A stretch of DNA of 64,000 nucleotides from CATQHQ01 sp965243805 (GTDB lineage: Bacteria > Gemmatimonadota > Gemmatimonadetes > Longimicrobiales > Gaopeijiaceae), in the NCBI GenBank assembly GCA_965243805.1, contig OZ251577.1, positions 744,001 through 808,000 of the forward strand, read 5' to 3'. The first letter of the stretch is position 1; each line of letters begins with the position of its first letter. The notes beneath the pieces were generated by a model. The model ran no database searches and had not been told where the DNA came from. It worked only from the letters and a program-made list of their open reading frames with translations. A program made the position numbers and the translations under genes. Positions 43,150 to 51,287 of this stretch are shown one piece after another.

Positions 43150-44010
43150 CTAGTTGGACACCCAGAAGCCGTACAGCGACTCGCCTTGGGGGCTGTCCCG
43201 GAGCTTCTCGAAGGCCCGGTTGCGGATCTGGCGGATCCGCTCCCTGGTCACGCCGAGGAGCTTCCCGATGTCCTCCAGCGTCCGCTCCTCGCCGTCGTCG
43301 AGGCCGTAGTACAGGTAGAGGATCTTCCTCTCCCGCTCGGTCAGGTAGGCGTCGAACATGGACTCCAGGTAGTTGCGGCGAACCCGGGCCTCCATGTCCT
43401 CCTCGATGTCTTCGGCGTCGGAGCCGGCGAAGCGGTCGCCGAGGCTGGCGCTGTCGCGGTCGCCTCGGTCGACGGGGGCGTCGAGGCTCAGCTCGGCTGC
43501 GGCCACCCGGCGGAGGGTCCGAACCGTCTCCACGGGCTCGCGCATCTCACGGGCGAGCTCGTCGTCGGTCGGGGTCCGGCCCAGCTCCTGGCTGAGGGCG
43601 GTCGTAGCACGCGCCAACCGAACCAGGTTCGAGTTCTGGTTGAGGGGGATCCGCACCGAACGGGTCTGCTCGGCCAGGGCCTGGAGGACGGTCTGGCGGA
43701 TCCACCAGACGGCGTAGGAGATGAACTTCACGCCCTTGTCGGGATCGAACTTCTTCACGGCCTTGAGGAGCCCCTCGTTGCCGATGCAGACCAGCTCGGC
43801 CAGCCCCAGGCCTCGTCCCTGGTACTTCTTCACGTAGGAGATGACGAAGCGGAGGTTGGCCGTGACCAGTCGTTCCGCCGCCTCCTTGTCCCCGGCTCGC
43901 GCTCTTCTCGCGAGGTCCTTTTCCTCCTCCGGGTCCGAGATCAGAGGGTAGCGCTCCACGTCTTGGAGGTACTGGTCGAAGGAATCGAGACCGCGCGAAT
44001 CTGCGAACAA
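43150..44010 (-). CDS. RpoD/SigA-like sigma-70 factor (group 2 size)
   Basis: This 286-residue sigma factor has region 1.2 (LDSFDQYLQDVERYPLI), region 2 (ERLVTANLRFVISYVKKY; the -10 reading helix KFISYAVWWIRQTVLQAL), region 3 and region 4 with HTH TLEDIGKLLGVTRERIRQI. Region 1.1 is absent and the protein is short, so it is either a compact primary sigma or a group 2 homologue. It starts at TTG 44010 with AGGAGG a few bases upstream. The 168-base gap to the barrel gene contains a twice-repeated GGCTCCGCCCC and no gene. Confidence 0.9.
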   Translation of the reverse strand: MFADSRGLDSFDQYLQDVERYPLISDPEEEKDLARRARAGDKEAAERLVTANLRFVISYVKKYQGRGLGLAELVCIGNEGLLKAVKKFDPDKGVKFISYAVWWIRQTVLQALAEQTRSVRIPLNQNSNLVRLARATTALSQELGRTPTDDELAREMREPVETVRTLRRVAAAELSLDAPVDRGDRDSASLGDRFAGSDAEDIEEDMEARVRRNYLESMFDAYLTERERKILYLYYGLDDGEERTLEDIGKLLGVTRERIRQIRNRAFEKLRDSPQGESLYGFWVSN

Positions 44011-44178
44011 AGCCGTCCTCCTGCTGAAACGAAGATGTGTCGACTCTGCCGAGCGGCTGATCCAGGGAAAGGCTCCGCCCCGGGGGGAGGCTCCGCCCCC
44101 TTCGCGGCGCTAGGCAAGCCGGGGAACACCAACATTCTATGCCGCGGACCGGCGAAAGTCAAATGTTTTTTCGGGGGG

Positions 44179-46002
44179 TCAGCGTCCAGATCGACCCCCG
44201 AAGATCACGTCCGGGGCGGCGACCAACCGGCTGCGCCGGGTCTGGCGGTCTCCGAAGCCGGCTAGCAGACTGGCCGTGCGGGACACGCCCACATGGAAAC
44301 GGACGGCGCGTACTCCGCCGCCGTGAAGGGGAACAGCCATGTCGAGGCCGTACACGTTGCGACTGCCCGGCGGGAACCCGAGCCGGAGTCCGGCGCCCGC
44401 AGCCGCCCGGAGTCCCGAGTTCACGCCGAAGGGCACCTCGCCTCGCCAGCCGGCGCCGGCGTCCAGAAAGACCGCCAAGCCCAGGTCGAACACGTCTCCG
44501 AACGGCCCGTCCAGGGCGATCCGGTCCTCCAAGTTGAGGACGAGCCGCCGGCCGGCCGGGTAGTCCTGCTGGTCGATTCCGCGCATCCCCTCGCCGGCGC
44601 CGCCCAACGTCAGCTGGAAGGGGAGCGAGTGGTTCCAGCCGCCCGCCCCGGACAGGTTGGCCACCAGCGTGTGGCCGGGTCCGCCGCTGGGTTGCCAGTA
44701 GAAGTGGGCCTCCATCTGGGCGAGCACATCCCGCAAGGCCGAGGGGGCGCCGTCCCCGACCAGCCGGCCGGCTTCGGCGGCGAACTCCGAGTTGAACACC
44801 CATGTGGGCCCGGCGGCGCCGGCGAAGACCGAGAGCCGACCGTGGAGCTCCCGATGGGCTCGTCCGTCTGCCAGAAAGGGCTTCCCAAGGGTGGTGCCCA
44901 GAGCCAGCAGCACCTGGGCGCCGGTGCGCACGTCCTGTCGGCCCCGGACCGCGTCCAGCCCTCGGCGAGAGACGAAGCGCACGCGACGGGAGCCCGCCAC
45001 GAGGAGGGCGCGTGTGGCGCGCCGGGGAATCACTTGGGGCCTGATCGCCTCGATGGTGGCCGAGTCGGCCTCCGTGCGCTGTCCGAAGTCCAGCTCGGGC
45101 ACGACCTCCACTCCCCCGGGGAACTCGGCGAAGGACACATCTCGCCACAGCACGCTGGCCCCCAGCACGGTGAAGGCGCCGGGCTCGCCGAAGCGCGCCG
45201 CCAGCGTCGCTCCCGCGCTCCGGGTCTCCATCGGCAAGCTGGCAAAGGTGAACGGCGACCCTGCCGGCGCCGCGTACGGGAAGAGGCTCTCACGACGCGA
45301 GTACGACTCCAGGAAGGCGAAGCGGCCCACCTCGCCGACGAAGGGGTACGTCAGCGATTCCTCGAAGAAGGTGCCAGTGCGGGTTCGGCCGACGCTGATC
45401 CGCCCGTCGGCGCGGGTGCCGACGAGCCGGCGTGTGCGCACCTCGCCGCCCACGTCCTGTTGCTCGTCGTGCTCTCTCCAGAAGAATGCGAGGCGGGTTC
45501 CCGTACCCCAGACGCTTTCCTCGGCGATCCCCGCCCGGGCGAAGCCGAAGCCTCCCCGCACCTTGGGCAGCACGTTCAGCTTCAGCGTCCACTCGTCCTG
45601 GGTCGTCACCACGACCGAATCCCCCTCGGCCCTCGCTTCCGCTTCCACGATGAAGGGATAGGAGCGCAGGATCCGCGCCGACTCGGCGATCAGGAAGGGA
45701 TCGCGGCACTCTCCCGGCTGGAAGAGCAGCTCGCCCCGCACGAACTCTTCTCGGGTACGGTGGTGAAGTCGGTTTGCCACGGTGTGGACCAGCTGCCGTA
45801 GGCGTCCTTCCGGGGCGTCTCCCTCCGCCGAGTAGATCGAACGGCTGTCCACTGCGATCGCACGGATCGCGCCGTCCGGGCAGCTCGCCGGCTGAGCGCC
45901 CACGGCTGTCGGTCCGGCGCCGGCAAGGAGCATCGCCAGGGCGAGTGCGCCGGCCAGGCGGCGGACGTGCCGCACGAGCGCGGCGGTCATGAAGTCGGTC
46001 AT
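44179..46002 (-). CDS. BamA/TamA-like outer-membrane beta-barrel protein
   Basis: This 607-residue protein starts at ATG 46002 (or 45990). The signal peptide ALALAMLLAGAGPTAVGAQP is followed by one POTRA-like region, residues about 40-130, and then a long Gly/aromatic-rich barrel. The C-terminal part has GAGLRLGFPPGSRNVYGLDM and ends in a GGRSGR tail instead of the usual terminal Phe/Trp. It resembles surface-antigen (D15) or ShlB-type proteins that insert or export other proteins at the outer membrane. It is divergent from maeB with a 63-base gap. Confidence 0.68.
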   Translation of the reverse strand: MTDFMTAALVRHVRRLAGALALAMLLAGAGPTAVGAQPASCPDGAIRAIAVDSRSIYSAEGDAPEGRLRQLVHTVANRLHHRTREEFVRGELLFQPGECRDPFLIAESARILRSYPFIVEAEARAEGDSVVVTTQDEWTLKLNVLPKVRGGFGFARAGIAEESVWGTGTRLAFFWREHDEQQDVGGEVRTRRLVGTRADGRISVGRTRTGTFFEESLTYPFVGEVGRFAFLESYSRRESLFPYAAPAGSPFTFASLPMETRSAGATLAARFGEPGAFTVLGASVLWRDVSFAEFPGGVEVVPELDFGQRTEADSATIEAIRPQVIPRRATRALLVAGSRRVRFVSRRGLDAVRGRQDVRTGAQVLLALGTTLGKPFLADGRAHRELHGRLSVFAGAAGPTWVFNSEFAAEAGRLVGDGAPSALRDVLAQMEAHFYWQPSGGPGHTLVANLSGAGGWNHSLPFQLTLGGAGEGMRGIDQQDYPAGRRLVLNLEDRIALDGPFGDVFDLGLAVFLDAGAGWRGEVPFGVNSGLRAAAGAGLRLGFPPGSRNVYGLDMAVPLHGGGVRAVRFHVGVSRTASLLAGFGDRQTRRSRLVAAPDVIFGGRSGR

Positions 46003-46030
46003 CTCCTGCAAGCTACACAAGGATGCCGAA

Positions 46031-46060
46031 TTGACGGCTGTTCGGGGTTGCCGGTAGCAT
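46031..46060 (+). promoter_or_regulatory. Candidate promoter giving a leaderless maeB transcript
   Basis: TTGACG (46031-46036) and TAGCAT (46055-46060) are separated by 18 bp. Transcription would begin about 46066-46068, at the ATG of maeB itself, and no Shine-Dalgarno precedes that ATG. A leaderless mRNA is the simplest reading. Confidence 0.45.
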
Positions 46061-46065
46061 GACGG

Positions 46066-48333
46066 ATGCCAACACTCGCACGCGACGCGCTGGAGTACCA
46101 CGCCGAGGGCCGACCGGGCAAGATCGAAGTGGTGCCTTCCAAGGCGGTGGCCACCCAGCGAGACCTCTCGTTGGCGTACACGCCGGGGGTCGCCGAGCCC
46201 TGCCTGGAGATCGAACGGGAGCCCGACCGGGTCTTCCGCTACACGGCACGGGGCAACTTGGTCGCCGTCGTGTCCAACGGGACCGCGGTGCTGGGGTTGG
46301 GCAACATCGGCCCCATGGCGGCCAAGCCGGTGATGGAGGGCAAGGGAGTCCTCTTCAAGCGCTTCGCGGGGATCGACGTCTTCGACATCGAGATCGCCAC
46401 CGAGGACCCGGACGAGATCGTCCGCTTCTGCCAGCTGCTGGAGCCGACGGTCGGGGGGATCAACCTGGAGGACATCCGGGCGCCCGAGTGTTTCTACGTG
46501 GAGGAGGAGCTGCGGGAGACGCTGGGCATCCCCGTCTTCCACGACGACCAGCACGGAACCGCCATCATCGCCGGGGCGGCGCTGGTCAACGCGCTGGAAC
46601 TCTCGGACCGAGACCCGCAAGGCGCGCGGGTGGTCTTCAGCGGCGCGGGCGCGTCGGCCCTGGCCACCGCCGGCCATTTTCTGCGGCTGGGCGTGCGCCC
46701 CGAGAACCTAGTGATGGTGGACCGCACGGGGGTGATCCACGAGGAGCGCGAGGAGGGGATGAACCGCTACAAGGAGGGGTTCGCCACGTCTCGTCCCGAG
46801 CGGACGCTGGAGGAGTCGATGGTGGGCGCGGACGTGGTGGTCGGCCTCTCCACCAAGGGGGTGCTCACCAAGGAGATGGTCGCTTCCATGGGGCCGAACC
46901 CGATCATATTCGCGCTGGCCAACCCCGATCCGGAGATCACGCCGGAGGAGGTGGCCCAGGTTCGGGGCGACGCGATCATGGCCACGGGTCGCTCCGACTA
47001 CCCGAACCAGGTCAACAACGTGCTGGGGTTCCCCTTCCTCTTCAGGGGCGCGCTGGACGTGCGGGCTCGGCGCATCGACGAAGGGATGATGCTGGCCGCC
47101 ACCAAGGCCCTGGCGGAGCTGGCCCGGGACGACGTGCCCGAGTCCGTGGCCCGCGCCTATGGACAGGACGAGTTCGCCTTCGGGCGTGACTATCTCATCC
47201 CCAAGCCGTTCGACCCGCGCATCCTTCTCCATGTGGCGCCGGCGGTGGCCGAGGCGGCGGCCGAGTCGGGGGCGGCGCGGAAGCAGCTGGATCCGGACGA
47301 GTACCGGGCGCGGTTGGAGGCCAGCCTAGGGCCAGGACGGGAGGTCATGCGGCAGATCCGCGCTCGGGCGCGGAAGGACCCGGCCCGGGTCGTGCTGGCC
47401 GACGGCTACAACGAGCGCGTGCTGCGGGCGGCGGCTCAGGTGATGGAGGAGGGAATCGCCCAGGTGGTGCTCGTGGGCAAGCCCGAGAAGGTGCGCCGCA
47501 AGGGAGAGGAACTGGGACTGGACCTAGGCGAGGTGGAGTGCGTCCATCCGGCGGCGGAGGAAGAGCTGCGCTACGCCTACGCCGACGACTTCTACCGTCG
47601 CCGGGAGCGGAAGGGACTGACGCTGGCCCACGCTCGCGCACGCGCCTACGAGCCCGTCTACTTCGCGGCGATGATGGTGCGCGCCGGACACGCCGACGCC
47701 CTGGTGGCCGGCATCGACTCCAACTACCCAGAGATCCTTCGGCCCGCTCTGGAAGTCGTGGGCACGGCGCCCTCGGTGGGACGCGCGTCGGGACTCCATA
47801 TCATCGCCTTCCGGGACCGGGACCCCCTCTTCTTCGCCGACACCACGGTCAACATCGACCCGAACGCCGCCACGCTGGCGGAGGTCGCCGTGTCCGCCGC
47901 CGGGTTCGTGCGCGACCAGGGCATCGAGCCCCGGATCGCCATGCTCTCCTTCTCCAACTTCGGCTCCGTGCGCCATCCCCAGGCCGAGAAGGTGCGTGAG
48001 GCCGTGGGGCGGCTCCGGGCGACGGCGCCGGACTTGGCCGTGGACGGCGAGATGCAGGCCGACGTGGCGGTGAGCGAGCACATGATGTCCAAGACCTATC
48101 CCTTCTGCGACCTGCAGGGCGCCGCCAACGTGCTCGTCTTCCCGACCCTCAGCGCCGCCAACGCATCCTACAAGCTGCTGAGCCAGCTGGGGGCTGCGGA
48201 GGTGATCGGGCCGATCCTGCTGGGCATGGACAAGCCGGTGCACGTGCTCCAGCGGGGAAGCTCGGTGCTGGAGGTGGTGCACCTGATCGCCATCGCGTCG
48301 GTGGACGCCCGGACTCGTCGGAATCAGATTTAG
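46066..48333 (+). CDS. maeB: NADP-dependent malic enzyme with phosphotransacetylase-like domain
   Basis: This 755-residue enzyme oxidatively decarboxylates malate to pyruvate. Residues 1-430 are the malic enzyme part: SLAYTPGVAEPC, NGTAVLGLGNIGP, EDIRAPECFYVE, FHDDQHGTA, VVFSGAGASA. Residues 430-755 are the PTA-like domain (VLADGYNERVLRAA, ADALVAGIDSNYPEI), which in MaeB proteins mostly binds acetyl-CoA as a regulator. Length and order are typical. Together with pckA, just downstream, it controls carbon flow between C4 acids and PEP/pyruvate. Confidence 0.95.
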   Translation: MPTLARDALEYHAEGRPGKIEVVPSKAVATQRDLSLAYTPGVAEPCLEIEREPDRVFRYTARGNLVAVVSNGTAVLGLGNIGPMAAKPVMEGKGVLFKRFAGIDVFDIEIATEDPDEIVRFCQLLEPTVGGINLEDIRAPECFYVEEELRETLGIPVFHDDQHGTAIIAGAALVNALELSDRDPQGARVVFSGAGASALATAGHFLRLGVRPENLVMVDRTGVIHEEREEGMNRYKEGFATSRPERTLEESMVGADVVVGLSTKGVLTKEMVASMGPNPIIFALANPDPEITPEEVAQVRGDAIMATGRSDYPNQVNNVLGFPFLFRGALDVRARRIDEGMMLAATKALAELARDDVPESVARAYGQDEFAFGRDYLIPKPFDPRILLHVAPAVAEAAAESGAARKQLDPDEYRARLEASLGPGREVMRQIRARARKDPARVVLADGYNERVLRAAAQVMEEGIAQVVLVGKPEKVRRKGEELGLDLGEVECVHPAAEEELRYAYADDFYRRRERKGLTLAHARARAYEPVYFAAMMVRAGHADALVAGIDSNYPEILRPALEVVGTAPSVGRASGLHIIAFRDRDPLFFADTTVNIDPNAATLAEVAVSAAGFVRDQGIEPRIAMLSFSNFGSVRHPQAEKVREAVGRLRATAPDLAVDGEMQADVAVSEHMMSKTYPFCDLQGAANVLVFPTLSAANASYKLLSQLGAAEVIGPILLGMDKPVHVLQRGSSVLEVVHLIAIASVDARTRRNQI

Positions 48334-48352
48334 GGTTTGTCCGGTAGTTCTC

Positions 48353-48367
48353 GTTCTCCAGGAGAAC
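48353..48367 (+). promoter_or_regulatory. Palindrome overlapping the pckA ribosome binding site
   Basis: GTTCTCCAGGAGAAC is a perfect inverted repeat with 7-bp arms around one base. Its right arm contains the AGGAGA Shine-Dalgarno of pckA, whose ATG is 10 bases further on. It could be a protein operator, or an RNA hairpin that hides the ribosome binding site. Confidence 0.5.
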
Positions 48368-48377
48368 CGACACTTCG

Positions 48378-50042
48378 ATGACCGTGGGAACCGATCTTAT
48401 CCCGCCTCCCGTCGCCACTACGAGGCTGGAGGCGCATGGAGCCGCTACGAGGCTGGAGGCGCATGGAGCCGCTACGAGGCTGGAAGCGCATGGACTTGCG
48501 CCGAGGCAGCGGGTTCGCTGGAACCGCAGCGTCGCAGCTCTCTACGAAGCCACGTTGCGTTTGGGGACGGGGCGGATCGCCCAGGGCGGCGGCCTCGTCA
48601 CCGTGACCTCTCCTCACACTGGGCGCTCGCCCCACGACCGCTTCATTGCCCGTGAGGCCGACACCTTCGAGCAGATCGACTGGGGCGAGATCAACGTTCC
48701 CCTGGCGGGAGAGCACTACGCCCGCCTCAAGGCCGACCTGATCGCACACCTGAACGGGGTCGATCTCTGGGTGCGCGATGCCCGTGCCGGCTCCGACGAG
48801 CACGGCGGGGTCGGAGTGCGAGTGGTCTCCGAGAGCCCTTGGCACGACCTCTTCGTGCGAAACATGTTCCTGCCCTTGGCCAACGAGGAGAGGGCGGACT
48901 TCGTCCCAAGCTTCACCGTCTACCATGCGCCGTCGTTCCAGGCGGAGCCCGAGCGTCACGGCACCCGGTCCAGCGTCTTCGTAGCGATCAGCTTCGCGGA
49001 TCGGTCGGTGCTGGTCGGGGGAACGGCCTACGCCGGCGAGATCAAGAAGTCGATCTTCTCCGTCCTCAACTTCCTGCTGCCGGAGCAGGGCGTGCTGCCG
49101 ATGCACTGCTCGGCCAACATCGGCGAGGCGGGCGACACGGCTCTCTTCTTCGGCCTGTCGGGCACGGGGAAGACGACGCTCTCGGCGGACCCGTCGCGGC
49201 GGCTGATCGGAGACGACGAGCACGGCTGGGGCGACGAGGGCGTCTTCAACTTCGAGGGGGGATGCTACGCCAAGACGATCCGCCTCTCGCCGGAGGGCGA
49301 GCCCGACATCTACCGGGCCACGCGCCGCTTCGGGACGATTCTGGAGAACGTGGTCCTGGACGATGAGACGCGTGAGATCGACTACGACTCGGCCCTGCTC
49401 ACCGAGAACACGCGGGCGTCCTACCCCATCGGCTTCATCCCGGGCGCTGTGGCGTCGGGCCGGGGCGGGCACCCCAAGAACGTGGTCTTTCTGACAGCGG
49501 ACGCCTTCGGGGTGCTGCCGCCCCTGGCGCGCCTCTCGCCGGAGCAGGCGATGTACCACTTCCTGTCGGGGTACACGGCCAAGGTAGCGGGCACGGAGCG
49601 GGGCGTGACCGAACCCAAGGCCACGTTCAGCACCTGCTTCGGAGCGCCATTTCTGCCGCGCCGCCCCACGGTGTACGCCGACCTGCTGGGCGACCGGCTT
49701 CGGACCCACGGCGCGTGCGCTTGGCTCGTCAATACAGGGTGGACGGGAGGGCGCTACGGGACGGGCTCGCGGATGGAGCTGGCCTACACGCGGGCGATGG
49801 TGGCGGCGGCGCTTGGGGGGGCGCTGGACGACGTGCCATGCGCGACGGACCCGGTGTTCGGACTGCGCGTCCCTGTGCGCGCGCCCGGTGTGCCCGAGCG
49901 AGTGCTGGTGCCCCGGCGCACCTGGACCGACCCAGCCGCGTACGACGCCGCCGCGACGGAGCTGGCCGCCGGGTTCAAGCAGAACTTCGAGCGGTTCGCA
50001 GGCGACGTGACTGAGGCCGTGCGGGCAGCGGGACCCGCGTAA
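48378..50042 (+). CDS. pckA: ATP-dependent phosphoenolpyruvate carboxykinase
   Basis: This 554-residue enzyme converts oxaloacetate plus ATP to PEP for gluconeogenesis. Signature motifs: TVTSPHTGRSPHDRF, the kinase-1a loop GLSGTGKTTLS, metal-binding IGDDEHGW, and FLSGYTAKVAGTE. The N-terminus carries an unusual triplicated TRLEAHGAA segment encoded by a 27-bp repeat (48420-48500), before the conserved core begins at about residue 50. The gene lies 44 bases after maeB. Confidence 0.95.
   Translation: MTVGTDLIPPPVATTRLEAHGAATRLEAHGAATRLEAHGLAPRQRVRWNRSVAALYEATLRLGTGRIAQGGGLVTVTSPHTGRSPHDRFIAREADTFEQIDWGEINVPLAGEHYARLKADLIAHLNGVDLWVRDARAGSDEHGGVGVRVVSESPWHDLFVRNMFLPLANEERADFVPSFTVYHAPSFQAEPERHGTRSSVFVAISFADRSVLVGGTAYAGEIKKSIFSVLNFLLPEQGVLPMHCSANIGEAGDTALFFGLSGTGKTTLSADPSRRLIGDDEHGWGDEGVFNFEGGCYAKTIRLSPEGEPDIYRATRRFGTILENVVLDDETREIDYDSALLTENTRASYPIGFIPGAVASGRGGHPKNVVFLTADAFGVLPPLARLSPEQAMYHFLSGYTAKVAGTERGVTEPKATFSTCFGAPFLPRRPTVYADLLGDRLRTHGACAWLVNTGWTGGRYGTGSRMELAYTRAMVAAALGGALDDVPCATDPVFGLRVPVRAPGVPERVLVPRRTWTDPAAYDAAATELAAGFKQNFERFAGDVTEAVRAAGPA
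48420..48500 (+). repeat. 27-bp in-frame tandem repeat at the pckA N-terminus
   Basis: Three units, 48420-48446, 48447-48473 and 48474-48500. The first two are identical and the third diverges after CATGGA. They encode TRLEAHGAA, TRLEAHGAA, TRLEAHGLA. The period is a multiple of three, so copy-number change would only lengthen or shorten the N-terminal extension. Confidence 0.9.
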
Positions 50043-50057
50043 AGGGTCGGGTTTCGG

Positions 50058-51287
50058 TTGGGCGATGGGGGCGGGATAAGCCGACGACGGCGGAACGCTC
50101 CGCTGGCCGCGACGATCGCGCTTGCGGGGGCGGCCGGATTGTTCGCGTGCGAAGAGGCGGAGCAGCTTCGGGACCGGTTCCGGGAGATGACGCCCTACGA
50201 AGCGTACCAGACGTCGCTGATGGACGCCGGGCTGGGGGAGACGGCGCTGGCCAAGGAGTGGACGCTGGCGGGCCGGGAGGTCCTCGACAACTCGACTCCG
50301 GTTGCCCTGCCCTTCCAGGAAGAGGGGTTCATCACCCCGGAGTCGCCTTCTGCGGCGGCGTACCGGGTCTCCCTGACCCGGGGACGCAAGCTGGTGGCCG
50401 AAGTGGAGATCGACTCTCCCGAGGGCACGCGCCTCTTCGTGGACGTCTTCCGAGTTCCCGCCGACCAAGCTGACCCCTTCCGGCCCGTCTTCTCGTCGGA
50501 CTCGACTTCGGTGTCGTTCGTCCATGAGCCGTGGCGTGGGGGCGACTTCGTGCTGCGCGTTCAGCCCGAGCTGTTGCGGGGCGGCCGTTGGCGGGTGGTC
50601 TTGCGGCAGGAGGCCCAGCTGACCTTTCCCGTGGAGGGGAAGAGGATGAGCGACATCGGCAGCCGGTTCGGGGCGTCCCGGGACGGGGGGCGTCGCTCCC
50701 ACGCCGGCGTGGACATCTTCGCGCCACGGGGCACGCCGGTGCTGGCGGCGTCGGGCGGGCGGGTGGGCCGAGTGTCGGCGACGCGCTTGGGCGGGAAGGT
50801 GGTCTGGGTGCGGGACTCGGTGCGCAACGCCAGCGTCTACTACGCGCACCTGGACAGCCAGCACGTTCGGAGCGGCGAGCAGGTGCAGCCGGGCGACACC
50901 GTGGGGTTCGTGGGCAACACGGGCAACGCGCGCACCACGCCGCCGCACCTGCACTTTGGCGTGTACAGGCGCGGGGAGGGCGCGGTGGACCCCTACCCGT
51001 TCCTGGACCCGCCGCCTCGGGGCGCGCTGCCCGCCCAGGAGGCCGACTTGGCGCGGCTGGGGGGCCGGGTGCGGCCCAGGACCGACGGCGTGCGGTTGCG
51101 GGTCGGGCCCGGGCGAGAGGCCCAGGTGGTCGAGGAGCTGGCCAGCGGGACCGCGGCCAGGGTGGTGGGAGCGGCGGGGGCGTGGTACCGCGTGCGGCTG
51201 GCGGAGGGCCGGGAGGGGTACTTGGCCGCGCGGCTGGCGGTGGACGCCGGCGGGGATGAAGGCGTGGGCGGAGGCGCACCGGGTTGA
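50058..51287 (+). CDS. M23 (LytM) metallopeptidase with SH3b domain
   Basis: This 409-residue protein, probably starting at TTG 50058, has a signal segment ending AAGLFAC, a plausible lipobox. An N-terminal beta-rich region is followed by the M23 domain at residues about 205-315, with zinc ligands in SHAGVDIFAPRGTPV and PPHLHFGVYR. A C-terminal bacterial SH3 domain (VRLRVGPGREAQVVEEL and WYRVRLAEGREGYL) ends the protein. It likely trims or remodels peptidoglycan, or activates amidases. Its stop overlaps the start of the sulfate-activation gene (TTGA), although no functional link is obvious. Confidence 0.85.
   Translation: MGDGGGISRRRRNAPLAATIALAGAAGLFACEEAEQLRDRFREMTPYEAYQTSLMDAGLGETALAKEWTLAGREVLDNSTPVALPFQEEGFITPESPSAAAYRVSLTRGRKLVAEVEIDSPEGTRLFVDVFRVPADQADPFRPVFSSDSTSVSFVHEPWRGGDFVLRVQPELLRGGRWRVVLRQEAQLTFPVEGKRMSDIGSRFGASRDGGRRSHAGVDIFAPRGTPVLAASGGRVGRVSATRLGGKVVWVRDSVRNASVYYAHLDSQHVRSGEQVQPGDTVGFVGNTGNARTTPPHLHFGVYRRGEGAVDPYPFLDPPPRGALPAQEADLARLGGRVRPRTDGVRLRVGPGREAQVVEELASGTAARVVGAAGAWYRVRLAEGREGYLAARLAVDAGGDEGVGGGAPG

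Noticed and set aside
44040..44110. GC-rich repeated GGCTCCGCCCC as a terminator or mobile end
   Set aside because: The copies are in direct orientation and form no convincing stem with a T tract.
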